Part shown: positions 38,305 through 47,098 of the stretch, piece by piece | Layout: every line of letters starts with the position of its first letter | Numbering within the stretch: the first letter of the stretch is position 1 | DNA from: Erwinia sp. 198 | Lineage (GTDB): Bacteria > Pseudomonadota > Gammaproteobacteria > Enterobacterales > Enterobacteriaceae | NCBI RefSeq assembly: GCF_003937915.1 | Contig: NZ_RHUM01000008.1 | Coordinates: forward strand, 1-51,532 | DNA length: 51,532 nt | Direction of reading: 5' to 3' | Made by a program: the position numbers and the translations under genes | The notes under the pieces: model-generated | The model's input: only the letters and a program-made list of their open reading frames with translations | What the model was told of the DNA's origin: nothing | The model's database searches: none

Positions 38305-38658
38305 TTACTCAGTGACTTTCTTTTTCAGATCGCTGGCGCCTTCTTTGGTTTTATTCCAGCCTTTCTGGGTGCCTTCTTTAGTAGCATCCCATCCTTTTTC
38401 AGTGCCTTCTTTGGTTTTATGCCAGGTTTTCTGCGTGCCTTCGCTGATTTTGCTGGTGGTGTCGTGGCTTTTGCCTTCCGCCGCATGTTCAGACTTCAGC
38501 TTCAGCTCTTTGCCTTCATTCTGGGTCTGATGCAGCTTCTCTTTTGCCGTATTGGCGCCTTCGTTAGCGGCGGCTACGGTGTCATCCGTTGCGTGTGTGG
38601 CGGCAAAAACAGGAGAAGCCAGCAGAAGGGCAGAAAGTGCAATAATCGTTTTTTTCAT
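38305..38658 (-). CDS. Periplasmic protein with LEA-like 11-residue repeats
   Basis: A 117-residue precursor with a signal peptide (MKKTIIALSALLLASPVFA, cut near residue 19-20). The mature protein is extremely hydrophilic, rich in Lys, Glu, Thr and Gly, and lacks cysteine. Four 11-residue repeats run from 71 to 114: ISEGTQKTWHK, TKEGTEKGWDA, TKEGTQKGWNK and TKEGASDLKKK. Eleven-residue amphipathic repeats of this kind mark group 3 late-embryogenesis-abundant (LEA) proteins, which are disordered and fold on drying. A desiccation or envelope-stress role is inference. ATG 38658 follows GTGAGGAAATC. It is a single-gene unit. Confidence 0.75.
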   Translation of the reverse strand: MKKTIIALSALLLASPVFAATHATDDTVAAANEGANTAKEKLHQTQNEGKELKLKSEHAAEGKSHDTTSKISEGTQKTWHKTKEGTEKGWDATKEGTQKGWNKTKEGASDLKKKVTE

Positions 38659-38790
38659 GATTTCCTCACCAAACATTGATCCGTTGTGTAGTTAAGCATG
38701 GCACGGCTGATAACGCCCCGCCTTAGGAATAACCTGTATTTGAGCATAGCGGAATCGGGCGATTTTGCTGCTTTACCGGTGGAATGACGG

Positions 38791-38821
38791 AAAAAAATAT
38801 CCGTCCGGCAGGGCCGAACGG
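38791..38821 (-). terminator. Terminator of ganK
   Basis: Minus strand: CCGTTCGGC, loop CCT, GCCGGACGG (9 bp, one G-U pair), followed by ATATTTTTTT, 24 nt after the ganK stop codon. Confidence 0.85.
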
Positions 38822-38844
38822 AAAAAGGGCGATGTTCGTATCAA

Positions 38845-39963
38845 TCAGGCGGCACGTACCTGGGGCATAGCGATATCGGCGCTGATACGGGTCCCCTCGG
38901 TATCAAACACCATGCAGTGATGGGGATAAAAGGTGGGCTGTAGATGTTGATAAGGGCGAAAATGCACGTCGCCCGGCAGCAGCATCTTGAAGCCGTCGTG
39001 GCCGTGGCTCTGACCAAACAGACAGGTATTGTTGCCAAGCCGTTCAACCACTTCGCAATGGAAATTGAGATGCAGCGGCGCGTCGCCGCCAATCTGCAGC
39101 TGCTCCGGACGAATGCCCAGCGTAATGGCGTCGCCCGGCTGCAGCTGGCGCACCGGCGGCGGCAGCTGTAGCGTATGCTCGCCCTCATTGATACTGGCAG
39201 TTAGTCCGCCGGGGCCGCACTGCTGCACGCGCGCCGGCAGAAAATTCATTTTCGGCGAGCCGATAAAGCCCGCTACAAAGCGGTTTACAGGATTGTAATA
39301 GAGCGCCATCGGCGATCCGACCTGTTCCACCTTACCGTAGTTCATCACCACGATCTTATCCGCCAGCGTCATCGCCTCTATCTGGTCATGGGTGACATAG
39401 ACCATGGTGGTTTTCAGCTCCTGATGCAGTTTGGCAATGTGCAGCCGCATATCGACGCGCAGTTCCGCGTCCAGGTTTGAGAGCGGCTCATCGAACATAA
39501 AGACGCGTGGGTTGCGCACGATAGCGCGACCGATAGCGACGCGCTGGCGCTGGCCGCCGGAGAGCTGCTTCGGTTTACGGTCGAGAAGGTGGGCAAGCTG
39601 CAGCGTTTTTGACACCATTTCGACCTGATGCTGAACCTGCACTTTCGGCATGCCGTTAACCTTCAGGCCGTAGCCGATATTCTCCGCCACCGTCATATGT
39701 GGATAGAGCGCATAGGACTGAAATACCATTGCCACGCCGCGATGAGCGGGCGCGACGTCATTCATTAACTTATCGCCAATTAAAATCTCGCCGTCGCTGA
39801 CCTCCTCCAGTCCGGCAATCAGCCGCAGCAGGGTGGATTTACCGCAGCCGGAAGGGCCGACAAAAACGGCAAACTCGCCCGCCTCAATATCAAGCGCGAT
39901 ATTTTTCAGCGTTTCTGTTTTTCCAAAGCGTTTGGTGACGTTTCTCAGTCTGATGCTGGACAT
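38845..39963 (-). CDS. ganK: Galacto-oligosaccharide ABC importer ATPase (GanK, MalK-like)
   Basis: A 372-residue ATPase of the CUT1 (maltose-type) sugar importers. It has Walker [10 protein letters not shown], signature [15 protein letters not shown], Walker [13 protein letters not shown] and the switch His of [12 protein letters not shown]-terminal OB-fold regulatory domain (about 235-370) is recognisable by [10 protein letters not shown]. It would energise GanF-GanG. The start at 39963 ([14 protein letters not shown]) follows GAGGATCCGC; the ORF opens 12 nt earlier without support. It diverges from ganE, as in the Dickeya gan locus as I know it, and has its own terminator. Confidence 0.88.
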   Translation of the reverse strand: MSSIRLRNVTKRFGKTETLKNIALDIEAGEFAVFVGPSGCGKSTLLRLIAGLEEVSDGEILIGDKLMNDVAPAHRGVAMVFQSYALYPHMTVAENIGYGLKVNGMPKVQVQHQVEMVSKTLQLAHLLDRKPKQLSGGQRQRVAIGRAIVRNPRVFMFDEPLSNLDAELRVDMRLHIAKLHQELKTTMVYVTHDQIEAMTLADKIVVMNYGKVEQVGSPMALYYNPVNRFVAGFIGSPKMNFLPARVQQCGPGGLTASINEGEHTLQLPPPVRQLQPGDAITLGIRPEQLQIGGDAPLHLNFHCEVVERLGNNTCLFGQSHGHDGFKMLLPGDVHFRPYQHLQPTFYPHHCMVFDTEGTRISADIAMPQVRAA

Positions 39964-39999
39964 GCGGATCCTCATGGCAAAAAGGTTTGGCTGTGGAAG

Positions 40000-40017
40000 T
40001 GTGTATTACGTATAACA
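40000..40017. promoter_or_regulatory. Candidate GanR operator upstream of ganK (weak)
   Basis: TGTGTATTACGTATAACA; the right half ACGTATAACA differs at one base from the right half of the ganL operator (ACGTATTACA), and TGT-N2-TACGTA-N2-ACA is palindromic about its centre. The left half does not fit the other operators, so this is tentative. Confidence 0.35.
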
Positions 40018-40104
40018 AATACAGTAATTTCCCGTCAGCCCTGATGGTGCCTGCCTGGACTATAACGCCGCCCGGAAGCTCGCCCTATCGCTGTTGTTGA
40101 TTTC

Positions 40105-40120
40105 TGTAATAACGATCACA
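40105..40120. promoter_or_regulatory. CRP-like site in the ganK-ganE divergent gap
   Basis: TGTAATAACGATCACA matches TGTGA-N6-TCACA in 9 of 10 positions. It is roughly 135 bp upstream of the ganE start of transcription inferred from the TATAAT at 40237, which is far for direct activation, so it may serve ganK or an unseen upstream promoter. The rest of this 327-nt gap holds no gene. Confidence 0.4.
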
Positions 40121-40236
40121 CATTGATGTGAAGGGGCTGGAGCACGGCGCAAGTTACGCGTAGCTTAAGCCCACAATGCGATACGTCGTTCCTGCCTTGC
40201 AGGCTATGAAAGCTGAGGGATACCGCGAGATTTGCA

Positions 40237-40279
40237 TATAATTTCAGCATACCTTGGCTTGAAATGTCATACCTTCACA
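40237..40279 (+). promoter_or_regulatory. ganE -10 element and GanR operator
   Basis: A perfect -10 hexamer TATAAT (40237-40242) has no good -35, which suggests activation. Downstream, TGTCATACCTTCACA (40265-40279) reads TGTGAAGGTATGACA on the other strand. That matches the ganL operator in 13 of 15 positions and the E. coli lac operator core TGTGAGCGGATAACA in 11 of 15. It would lie at about +16 to +30, where a repressor blocks elongation. Confidence 0.65.
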
Positions 40280-40290
40280 TGGGGTCTTCA

Positions 40291-41511
40291 ATGAGAATCA
40301 AAACCGGCGTTACGCTTCTTCTGTCAGCTTTGATGCTGAATCAGGCGGCCTGGGCCGCACCACAGCTCACCGTCTGGGAAGATATTAAAAAATCGGACGG
40401 CATCAAAACGGCGATCGTCGATTTTCAAAAGCAATTTAACGTTGAGGTGAAGGTGCAGGAAATGCCGTTCGCCCAGCAGATCGAAAAATTACGGCTTGAT
40501 GGCCCGGCCGGCATCGGCCCGGACGTGCTGGTGATCCCTAACGATCAGCTTGGCAGCGCGGTGGTGCAGGGGCTGCTGGCGCCGCTGAACGTCGCGGCGG
40601 CAGAGCAGGCGGCCTACACGCCATCGGCCATGGCGGCATTTGTGCACGATAAGGTGGTTTACGGCATCCCGAAGGCGGTGGAAACGCTGGTGCTGATTTA
40701 CAACAAGGATTTGCTGCCGTCACCGCTGAAATCGCTGGATGAATATCGCGCTTTCTCTCAAAAGCAGCGCACAGCGCAGCAGTACGGCCTGCTGGCGAAG
40801 TTCGACCAGCTTTACTACAGCTGGGGCGTGATGTCGCCAATGGGCGCTTACATCTTTGGCAAAGACGGCAAGGGCGCGCTCGCGACCCAGGATGTCGGGT
40901 TAAACACGACAGGCAGCGTTGAAGCGGTTACTTACCTCAGGCGCTTCTTCAGCGAAGGGCTGTTGCCGAGCGGCATTATGGGCGACAACGGCCTGAATGC
41001 TATCGACTCACTGTTTACCGAGAAAAAAGCCGCGGCGGTTATCAACGGGCCGTGGGCCTTCCAGCCCTATCAGGCGGCGGGCATCAACTATGGCGTCACG
41101 CCGCTGCCGCTGCTGCCTGACGGCAAGCCGATGAGCTCGTTCCTGGGCGTAAAAGGCTATGTGGTGTCGACCTGGAGCAAAGATCGGGCGCTGGCGCAAA
41201 AGTTCATCACTTTTATCAACCAGCCGCAGTATGCGAAAGAACGCTATCAGAAGACGCAGGAGATCCCGCCGGTGACCGCGCTGATGAACGATCCGATCAT
41301 CAAAAACGATGAGAAAGCGAATGCGGTAGCGGTGCAGGCGACCCGCGCCTCCGCCATGCCGGGCGTGCCGGAGATGCAGGAAGTGTGGGGCCCGGCCAAT
41401 GCCGCGCTGGAGCTGAGCGTTTCCGGCAAGCAGGAACCGAAGGCCGCGCTGGATAACGCCGTAAAGCAAATTTCAATGCAGATCGAAGCGATGCAGGCCA
41501 GTAACCAGTAA
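40291..41511 (+). CDS. ganE: Galacto-oligosaccharide-binding protein GanE (MalE-like)
   Basis: The periplasmic binding protein of the importer. The 406-residue precursor has a signal peptide ending MLNQAAWA-APQLTVWED. The mature chain follows the maltodextrin-binding fold: FQKQFNVEVKVQEMPFAQQIEKL, GPDVLVIPNDQLG, PKAVETLVLIYNKDLLP and INGPWAFQPYQAAGINYGVTPLP. ATG 40291 is chosen because it begins the signal peptide; the frame opens at 40264, inside the operator. A small hairpin (GCGGG-GCAA-CCCGC, 41521-41534) just after the stop may protect the ganE message and allow more binding protein than permease. Confidence 0.88.
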   Translation: MRIKTGVTLLLSALMLNQAAWAAPQLTVWEDIKKSDGIKTAIVDFQKQFNVEVKVQEMPFAQQIEKLRLDGPAGIGPDVLVIPNDQLGSAVVQGLLAPLNVAAAEQAAYTPSAMAAFVHDKVVYGIPKAVETLVLIYNKDLLPSPLKSLDEYRAFSQKQRTAQQYGLLAKFDQLYYSWGVMSPMGAYIFGKDGKGALATQDVGLNTTGSVEAVTYLRRFFSEGLLPSGIMGDNGLNAIDSLFTEKKAAAVINGPWAFQPYQAAGINYGVTPLPLLPDGKPMSSFLGVKGYVVSTWSKDRALAQKFITFINQPQYAKERYQKTQEIPPVTALMNDPIIKNDEKANAVAVQATRASAMPGVPEMQEVWGPANAALELSVSGKQEPKAALDNAVKQISMQIEAMQASNQ

Positions 41512-41553
41512 TAAAGGTTCGCGGGGCAACCCGCACAGGATAAGGATCCGGGT

Positions 41554-42861
41554 GTGACTATTTCTTCCGATGAAAAGCTGGCGACGCTTAAGCGTCCGCG
41601 TCGCCATGCGACGGCCGGCGCGCTGCTGGCGCTGCTGCCTGGCTGCGGCCAGTTTTACCACCGCCAGTGGGCCAAAGGGCTCTGCTTTCTGGTTTTGCTG
41701 TGCAGCTTTACCGGCGTCTTCCACGATTTTCTCCGTGAAGGGCTGTGGGGGCTTTATACGCTGGGCGAAGAGGTACCGCGCGATAACTCGATCTTTCTGC
41801 TGGCAGAGGGCATTATCAGCGTGCTTATCGTTGCCTTTGGGGTGGCGATTTGGGCGCTGTCGGTGCGCGATGCCTGGCTTAACGGCGCGAAGCGCGATAA
41901 CCATCAGCCGCTGAACAGCGTGCGCCAGCAGTATCAGCTGCTGCTGCGTGACGGCTTTCCTTACCTGATGATTTCGCCCGGCTTTATCCTGCTGGTATTT
42001 GTGGTGGTGTTTCCGATCCTGTTTGGTTTCGCCATTGCCTTCACCAACTATAACCTCTATCACACGCCGCCGGCGAAGCTGGTGGACTGGGTCGGCTTCA
42101 AAAACTTCGTTAATATTTTTACCCTGTCGATCTGGCGCTCCACTTTCCTGGACGTGCTGCAGTGGACGGTGGTGTGGACGCTGCTGGCCACCACGCTACA
42201 GTGCAGCGTCGGCGTTATGCTGGCGATCCTGGTCAACCAGAAAGACCTGCGTTTTAAGCCGCTTATCCGCACCATTTTTATCCTGCCGTGGGCAGTGCCG
42301 GGTTTTGTCACTATTTTAGTGTTCGCCGGCATGTTCAACGACAGCTTTGGCGTGATTAACAATGCCATTCTCCATTTCTTTGGGATTACGCCTAAGGCAT
42401 GGATGACCGATCCCTTCTGGAGTAAAACCGCGCTGATCCTGATGCAGACCTGGCTCGGCTTTCCGTTTGTCTTCGCCATGACCACCGGCGTATTGCAGGC
42501 GATCCCCGACGATCTCTATGAGGCGGCGATCATGGACGGCGCCAGCGCGTGGACGCGGCTGAAAACCATCACGCTGCCGCTGGTGCTCTACGCCATTGCG
42601 CCGATCATCATTACCCAGTACACCTTCAACTTTAATAATTTCAACATTATCTACCTGTTTAACAATGGCGGGCCGGCGGTAGCGGGATCGAACGCCGGCG
42701 GCACCGATATCCTGGTGTCATGGATCTACAAGCTCACCATGTCGTCGTCGCAGTACGCTATCGCCGCCACCATTACTATTTTGCTGTCGATTTTCGTGGT
42801 GGGTCTTGCGCTGTGGCAGTTCCGCGCAACCCGATCGTTTAAACAAGATGAGATGGCGTAA
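41554..42861 (+). CDS. ganF: ABC importer permease GanF (MalF-like)
   Basis: A 435-residue membrane subunit. An N-terminal part with extra helices (LLALLPGCGQFYHRQWAKGLCFLVLL) precedes the core, like MalF. The ATPase-contact EAA loop is YEAAIMDGASAWTRLKTITLPLV. The start is a GTG at 41554, with AAGGAT 8-13 nt upstream; no in-frame ATG lies close. It is 42 nt after ganE and 10 nt before ganG. The closest known systems carry galactan or maltodextrin oligosaccharides; galactan is inferred from the linked hydrolases. Confidence 0.88.
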   Translation: MTISSDEKLATLKRPRRHATAGALLALLPGCGQFYHRQWAKGLCFLVLLCSFTGVFHDFLREGLWGLYTLGEEVPRDNSIFLLAEGIISVLIVAFGVAIWALSVRDAWLNGAKRDNHQPLNSVRQQYQLLLRDGFPYLMISPGFILLVFVVVFPILFGFAIAFTNYNLYHTPPAKLVDWVGFKNFVNIFTLSIWRSTFLDVLQWTVVWTLLATTLQCSVGVMLAILVNQKDLRFKPLIRTIFILPWAVPGFVTILVFAGMFNDSFGVINNAILHFFGITPKAWMTDPFWSKTALILMQTWLGFPFVFAMTTGVLQAIPDDLYEAAIMDGASAWTRLKTITLPLVLYAIAPIIITQYTFNFNNFNIIYLFNNGGPAVAGSNAGGTDILVSWIYKLTMSSSQYAIAATITILLSIFVVGLALWQFRATRSFKQDEMA

Positions 42862-42871
42862 GGAAGCAATT

Positions 42872-43723
42872 ATGGCGAAGTCCGTCAGTATTAAACGCGA
42901 AAAATGGGTGCGCCTGTCGTTGACCTGGCTGGTGGTGTTAGCGGTCTCGACCATTATTATTTATCCGCTGATCTGGACGGTAGGCGCGTCGCTGAATGCC
43001 GGCAATAGCCTGCTCAGCAGCTCGATCATCCCGGAAAACGCCTCGTTGCAGCACTATCGCAACCTGTTTAACGGCACCGTGCCTTACCTGACCTGGTACT
43101 GGAACTCGATGAAAATCAGCTTCCTGACCATGGCGCTGACCCTGCTCAGCGTCAGCTGTACGGCCTATGCCTTTTCGCGCTTTCGCTTCAAAGGGCGGCA
43201 GAACGGGCTGATGCTGTTTCTGCTGCTGCAGATGATCCCGCAGTTTTCCGCGCTGATCGCTATTTTCGTGCTGTCGCAGCTGCTGGGGCTGATTAACAGC
43301 CATATTGCGCTGGTGCTGATTTACGTTGGCGGCATGATCCCGATGAACACTTATCTGATGAAGGGCTATCTCGACTCTATTCCTAAAGATCTGGATGAAT
43401 CAGCACGCATGGACGGCGCGGGCAACTTCCGTATTTTTGTGGAGATTATTATGCCGCTGTCAAAGCCGATCCTGGCGGTGGTGGCGCTGTTCTCCTTCAC
43501 CGGGCCGCTGGGCGATTTTATTCTGTCCAGCACCATCCTGCGTACCCCCGAGCAATTTACGCTGCCGATCGGTCTTTATAACCTGGTGTCACAAAAGATG
43601 GGCGCCAGCTACACCACCTATGCGGCAGGCGCGGTGCTGATTGCGCTGCCGGTCGCCGTCTTTTATCTGGCACTGCAGAAATACTTCGTCTCTGGCCTGA
43701 CCTCAGGCGGCACCAAAGGATAA
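42872..43723 (+). CDS. ganG: ABC importer permease GanG (MalG-like)
   Basis: A 283-residue second permease subunit with six helices. Landmarks are LVVLAVSTIIIYPLIWTVGASLN at the first helix, VSCTAYAFSRFRFKGRQNGL, GMIPMNTYLMKGYLDSIPKDL and the EAA loop DESARMDGAGNFRIFVEIIMP, ending VSGLTSGGTKG as in MalG. ATG 42872 follows AAGGAAGCAATT. It sits three bases before ganA, so the importer and the galactanase are made from one transcript. Confidence 0.88.
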   Translation: MAKSVSIKREKWVRLSLTWLVVLAVSTIIIYPLIWTVGASLNAGNSLLSSSIIPENASLQHYRNLFNGTVPYLTWYWNSMKISFLTMALTLLSVSCTAYAFSRFRFKGRQNGLMLFLLLQMIPQFSALIAIFVLSQLLGLINSHIALVLIYVGGMIPMNTYLMKGYLDSIPKDLDESARMDGAGNFRIFVEIIMPLSKPILAVVALFSFTGPLGDFILSSTILRTPEQFTLPIGLYNLVSQKMGASYTTYAAGAVLIALPVAVFYLALQKYFVSGLTSGGTKG

Positions 43724-43726
43724 ATC

Positions 43727-44920
43727 ATGACACCCAAAACCTTACTTCTCGCCCTGGCGCTGGCCTGGGCGACACCGCTGCTTGCCGCCGATTCGGTACC
43801 TGTTGCCTCCGCCGGGCCGTGGCCGGCGGATTTTGTGAAGGGCGCGGATATCTCTTCGCTGGCAGAACTGGAGCAGCAGGGCGCGAAGTTTTATAACGCC
43901 GCCAGTCAGCAACAGGATGCCATTGCCATCCTGAAAGCCAACGGCATCAATACCGTTCGTCTAAGGCTGTGGATCGATCCCCGCGACGGCAGCGGCCATA
44001 CCTACGGCGGCGGCGGGAACGATCTGCCGACGACACTGGCGCTGGCGAAACGCGTAAAAGCCGCGGGCCTGAAGCTGCTGCTCGACATTCATTACAGCGA
44101 TTTCTGGACCGATCCCGGCAAACAGTTCAAGCCAAAAGCCTGGCAGTCGTTGCCGTTCCCGCAGCTGGAAACCGCAGTGCATGACTATACGCGCGACGCC
44201 ATCGCCCGCTTTAAGGCGGAAGGCGTAATGCCGGATATCGTGCAGATCGGCAACGAGCTGAACGGCGGCATGCTCTGGCCGGAGGGGAAAAGCTGGGGGC
44301 AGAACGGCGGCGAGTTCGATCGGCTGGCGGCTCTGCTGAAAGCGGGCATTAGCGGCCTGCGTGAAAACCTCAGCGATCCGCAGCAGGTGAAGATCATGCT
44401 GCATCTGGCCGAAGGCACCAAGAACGACATATTCCGCTGGTGGTTTGATGAAATCGTCAGGCGGCAGGTGCCGTTCGATGTTATCGGCCTGTCGATGTAC
44501 ACCTACTGGAACGGCCCGATTAGCGCGCTGAAAGCCAATATGGACGACATCAGCCAGCGCTATAACAAAGACGTAATGGTGGTGGAGGCCGCCTATGGCT
44601 ACACGCTGGAAAACTGCGATAGCGCCGAAAACAGCTTCCAGGCCAAAGAGGAACAGGCGGGCGGCTATCCCGGCACGGTGGCTGGTCAGGCGGCCTGGCT
44701 GCACGATCTGATCAAAGCGGTGCTGGCGGTGCCGAATCATCGCGGCAAGGGCGTGGTGTACTGGGAGCCGGCCTGGATCCCGGCGCCGGGCAATACCTGG
44801 GCGACGCCAGCCGGGATGAAGTATATCCATGACGAGTGGAAACAGGGTAACGCCCGCGAAAATCAGGCGTTGTTTGACTGTCATGGCAAGGCGCTGCCTT
44901 CGCTACAGGTTTTTCATTAA
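43727..44920 (+). CDS. ganA: Endo-beta-1,4-galactanase GanA (GH53)
   Basis: GanA cuts the beta-1,4-galactan side chains of pectin. The 397-residue precursor has a signal peptide ending PLLAA-DSVP. The GH53 barrel shows KGADISSLAELEQQGAKFYN, NTVRLRLWIDP, LLLDIHYSDFWTDPGKQ and the acid/base Glu177 in VQIGNELNGGMLWPEG. The nucleophile is Glu287 in VMVVEAAYGYT, and GVVYWEPAWIPAPG lies near the end. A plain Sec signal places it in the periplasm; in Dickeya the related enzyme is described as acting on oligogalactans, and whether this one reaches the medium is open. It is in the ganEFG operon. Confidence 0.92.
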   Translation: MTPKTLLLALALAWATPLLAADSVPVASAGPWPADFVKGADISSLAELEQQGAKFYNAASQQQDAIAILKANGINTVRLRLWIDPRDGSGHTYGGGGNDLPTTLALAKRVKAAGLKLLLDIHYSDFWTDPGKQFKPKAWQSLPFPQLETAVHDYTRDAIARFKAEGVMPDIVQIGNELNGGMLWPEGKSWGQNGGEFDRLAALLKAGISGLRENLSDPQQVKIMLHLAEGTKNDIFRWWFDEIVRRQVPFDVIGLSMYTYWNGPISALKANMDDISQRYNKDVMVVEAAYGYTLENCDSAENSFQAKEEQAGGYPGTVAGQAAWLHDLIKAVLAVPNHRGKGVVYWEPAWIPAPGNTWATPAGMKYIHDEWKQGNARENQALFDCHGKALPSLQVFH

Positions 44921-44967
44921 TCCATTGGCGCTATCGCTGATATTTCTGACACCTCAAAGGAACAGGT

Positions 44968-47028
44968 ATGAATAAATTTCCCCCGCTCAGCGCCAGGGTC
45001 AACGCGCTGCTGCACGGCGCTGACTATAACCCGGAGCAGTGGGCTCATCAGCCGGGTATCATTGATGATGATATAGCGATGATGAAGCAGGCACGCTGTA
45101 ATGTGATGTCTGTCGGCATTTTCAGCTGGGCGAAGCTGGAGCCGGAAGAGGGACGCTACGATTTCGCCTGGCTGGACAACGTGCTGGACAAGCTGCACCA
45201 GCAGGGCATTTCGGTGTTCCTTGCCACGCCCAGCGGCGCGCGTCCGGCCTGGATGTCACAGAAATACCCGCAGGTGCTGCGTGTTGGGCGCGATCGCGTA
45301 CCCGCGCTGCATGGCGGTCGACATAACCACTGCATGACCTCGCCGGTTTACCGCCAGAAAGTGCGGGCGATGAATGAACAGCTGGCCGCGCGTTATGCGC
45401 ATCATCCGGCGGTGATCGGCTGGCACATCTCCAATGAGTACGGCGGCGAATGCCACTGCGACCGCTGCCAGCAGGCCTTTCGCGGCTGGCTGCAGCAGCG
45501 CTACGAAACGCTGGAAAATCTTAATCACGCCTGGTGGAGCGATTTCTGGAGCCACACCTACAGCGACTGGTCGCAGGTTGTCTCGCCGGCTCCGCAGGGC
45601 GAAGTCTCGATTCATGGCCTGAACCTCGACTGGCGACGGTTTATGACCGATCGGGTCACCGACTTCTGTCGTGAAGAGATCAAACCGCTGAAGGCGGCGA
45701 ACCCGGCGCTGCCGGCAACCACCAACTTTATGGAATATTTTTACGATTACGACTACTGGAAGCTGGCGCAGGCGCTTGATTTCATCTCATGGGACAGCTA
45801 TCCCATGTGGCACAACGATAAGGATGAAACCGCGCTCGCCTGTTATACCGCGATGTATCACGACCTGATGCGTACCCTGAAGCAGGGCAAACCCTTTGTG
45901 CTGATGGAGTCGACGCCGAGCGCCACCAACTGGCAGCCGACCAGCAAGCTCAAAAAGCCGGGTATGCATATCCTTTCCTCGCTTCAGGCGGTGGCGCATG
46001 GTGCAGACTCGGTGCAGTACTTTCAGTGGCGAAAAAGCCGCGGTTCGGTTGAAAAATTTCATGGCGCGGTGATCGACCACGTCGGCCATCTCGATACCCG
46101 CACCGGTCGTGAAGTCAGCGAGCTGGGCCGGATGCTGGCGGCGATGACGCCGGTAGTCGGCAGCCGGACTGAAGCCAAAGTGGCGATCGTCTTTGACTGG
46201 GAAAGCCGCTGGGCAATGGACAATGCTCAGGGGCCGCGCAATCTGGGCCTGCACTATGAGCGCACCGTCAACGAACATTATCGCGCGTTCTGGGAACAGG
46301 GCGTGGCGGTGGATGTGATTAACGGCGACAGCGATTTCAGCGGCTATGCGCTGGTGATAGCGCCCATGCTCTATATGGTGCGTGACGGCTTCGCCGGGCG
46401 TGTGCAGCAGCATCTGGAGCAGGGCGGCCACTTTGTTGCCAGCTACTGGAGCGGCATCGTTAATGAAAGCGATCTCTGCTATCCCGGCGGATTTCCTGGC
46501 CCGCTGCGGCCGCTGCTGGGTATCTGGGCGGAAGAGATCGATAGCCTGACGGATGAAGAGTTCAACGGCGTGCGCGGCGTGCGCGGCAACGAGCTTGGCC
46601 TGAGCGGGCCTTATCAGGCGCGCGAGCTTTGCGAGCATATCCATCTGCAAGGCGCCACGGCGCTGGCCAGCTATGAAAGCGACTTCTACGCCGGTACGCC
46701 TGCTGTCACCGTTAACCGCGTTGGTCAGGGCAAAGCCTGGTATATCGCATCGCGTAACGACCTGGCATTCCATCGTGATTTTTACGGCGCGCTGATTAAA
46801 CAGCTGGCGCTGCCGCGCGCGCTGGCGATCGATCTGCCACCGGGCGTTACTGCTCAGCGGCGCACCGATGGCGAACGTGCCTTTATCTTTCTGCAGAATT
46901 TTAGCGGCCAAACGCATCATCTACAGCTACCGGCGGGGCTTGAGGATTTAATTGACGGCACGCCGCTGGCCGGGCCGCTGACGCTGGCGCCATGGGGCTG
47001 TCGCGTTTTGTGTGCGCCGCTGGCTTGA
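44968..47028 (+). CDS. ganB: Beta-galactosidase GanB (GH42)
   Basis: A cytoplasmic family 42 beta-galactosidase that frees galactose from imported galacto-oligosaccharides. The 686-residue protein starts with the barrel (GADYNPEQW, residues 18-26). The acid/base is Glu157 in GWHISNEYGG and the nucleophile is Glu314 in VLMESTPSATNW. A zinc-type cluster (Cys122, Cys162, Cys164, Cys167) is present, then the trimerisation domain and a small C-terminal beta domain. There is no signal peptide. It follows ganA by 47 nt; 27 nt after its stop a strong terminator closes the main operon. Confidence 0.93.
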   Translation: MNKFPPLSARVNALLHGADYNPEQWAHQPGIIDDDIAMMKQARCNVMSVGIFSWAKLEPEEGRYDFAWLDNVLDKLHQQGISVFLATPSGARPAWMSQKYPQVLRVGRDRVPALHGGRHNHCMTSPVYRQKVRAMNEQLAARYAHHPAVIGWHISNEYGGECHCDRCQQAFRGWLQQRYETLENLNHAWWSDFWSHTYSDWSQVVSPAPQGEVSIHGLNLDWRRFMTDRVTDFCREEIKPLKAANPALPATTNFMEYFYDYDYWKLAQALDFISWDSYPMWHNDKDETALACYTAMYHDLMRTLKQGKPFVLMESTPSATNWQPTSKLKKPGMHILSSLQAVAHGADSVQYFQWRKSRGSVEKFHGAVIDHVGHLDTRTGREVSELGRMLAAMTPVVGSRTEAKVAIVFDWESRWAMDNAQGPRNLGLHYERTVNEHYRAFWEQGVAVDVINGDSDFSGYALVIAPMLYMVRDGFAGRVQQHLEQGGHFVASYWSGIVNESDLCYPGGFPGPLRPLLGIWAEEIDSLTDEEFNGVRGVRGNELGLSGPYQARELCEHIHLQGATALASYESDFYAGTPAVTVNRVGQGKAWYIASRNDLAFHRDFYGALIKQLALPRALAIDLPPGVTAQRRTDGERAFIFLQNFSGQTHHLQLPAGLEDLIDGTPLAGPLTLAPWGCRVLCAPLA

Positions 47029-47055
47029 GGGAGCGGTAAGGGTTGTCAGTGATAC

Positions 47056-47081
47056 GGCGGGCAGCGGCCCGCCTTTTTTTT
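47056..47081 (+). terminator. Intrinsic terminator between ganB and the EIIB gene
   Basis: GGCGGGC, loop AGCG, GCCCGCC (perfect 7-bp GC stem) followed by eight T (47074-47081). The ribosome site of the next gene comes immediately after, so that gene depends on read-through, antitermination or an unseen promoter. Confidence 0.9.
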
Positions 47082-47098
47082 CTCTGAAGGAGAGCAGC

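Noticed and set aside
40114..40131. Second CRP site in the ganK-ganE gap (TCACA-TTGA-TGTGA arrangement)
   Set aside because: The half-sites point the wrong way round (TCACA first, TGTGA second), so it does not fit CRP.
43961..44884. 307-codon minus-strand ORF
   Set aside because: Antisense to the GH53 gene ganA; no family features.
45787..46920. 377-codon minus-strand ORF
   Set aside because: Antisense to ganB, which has clear GH42 catalytic motifs; composition is that of a shadow frame.
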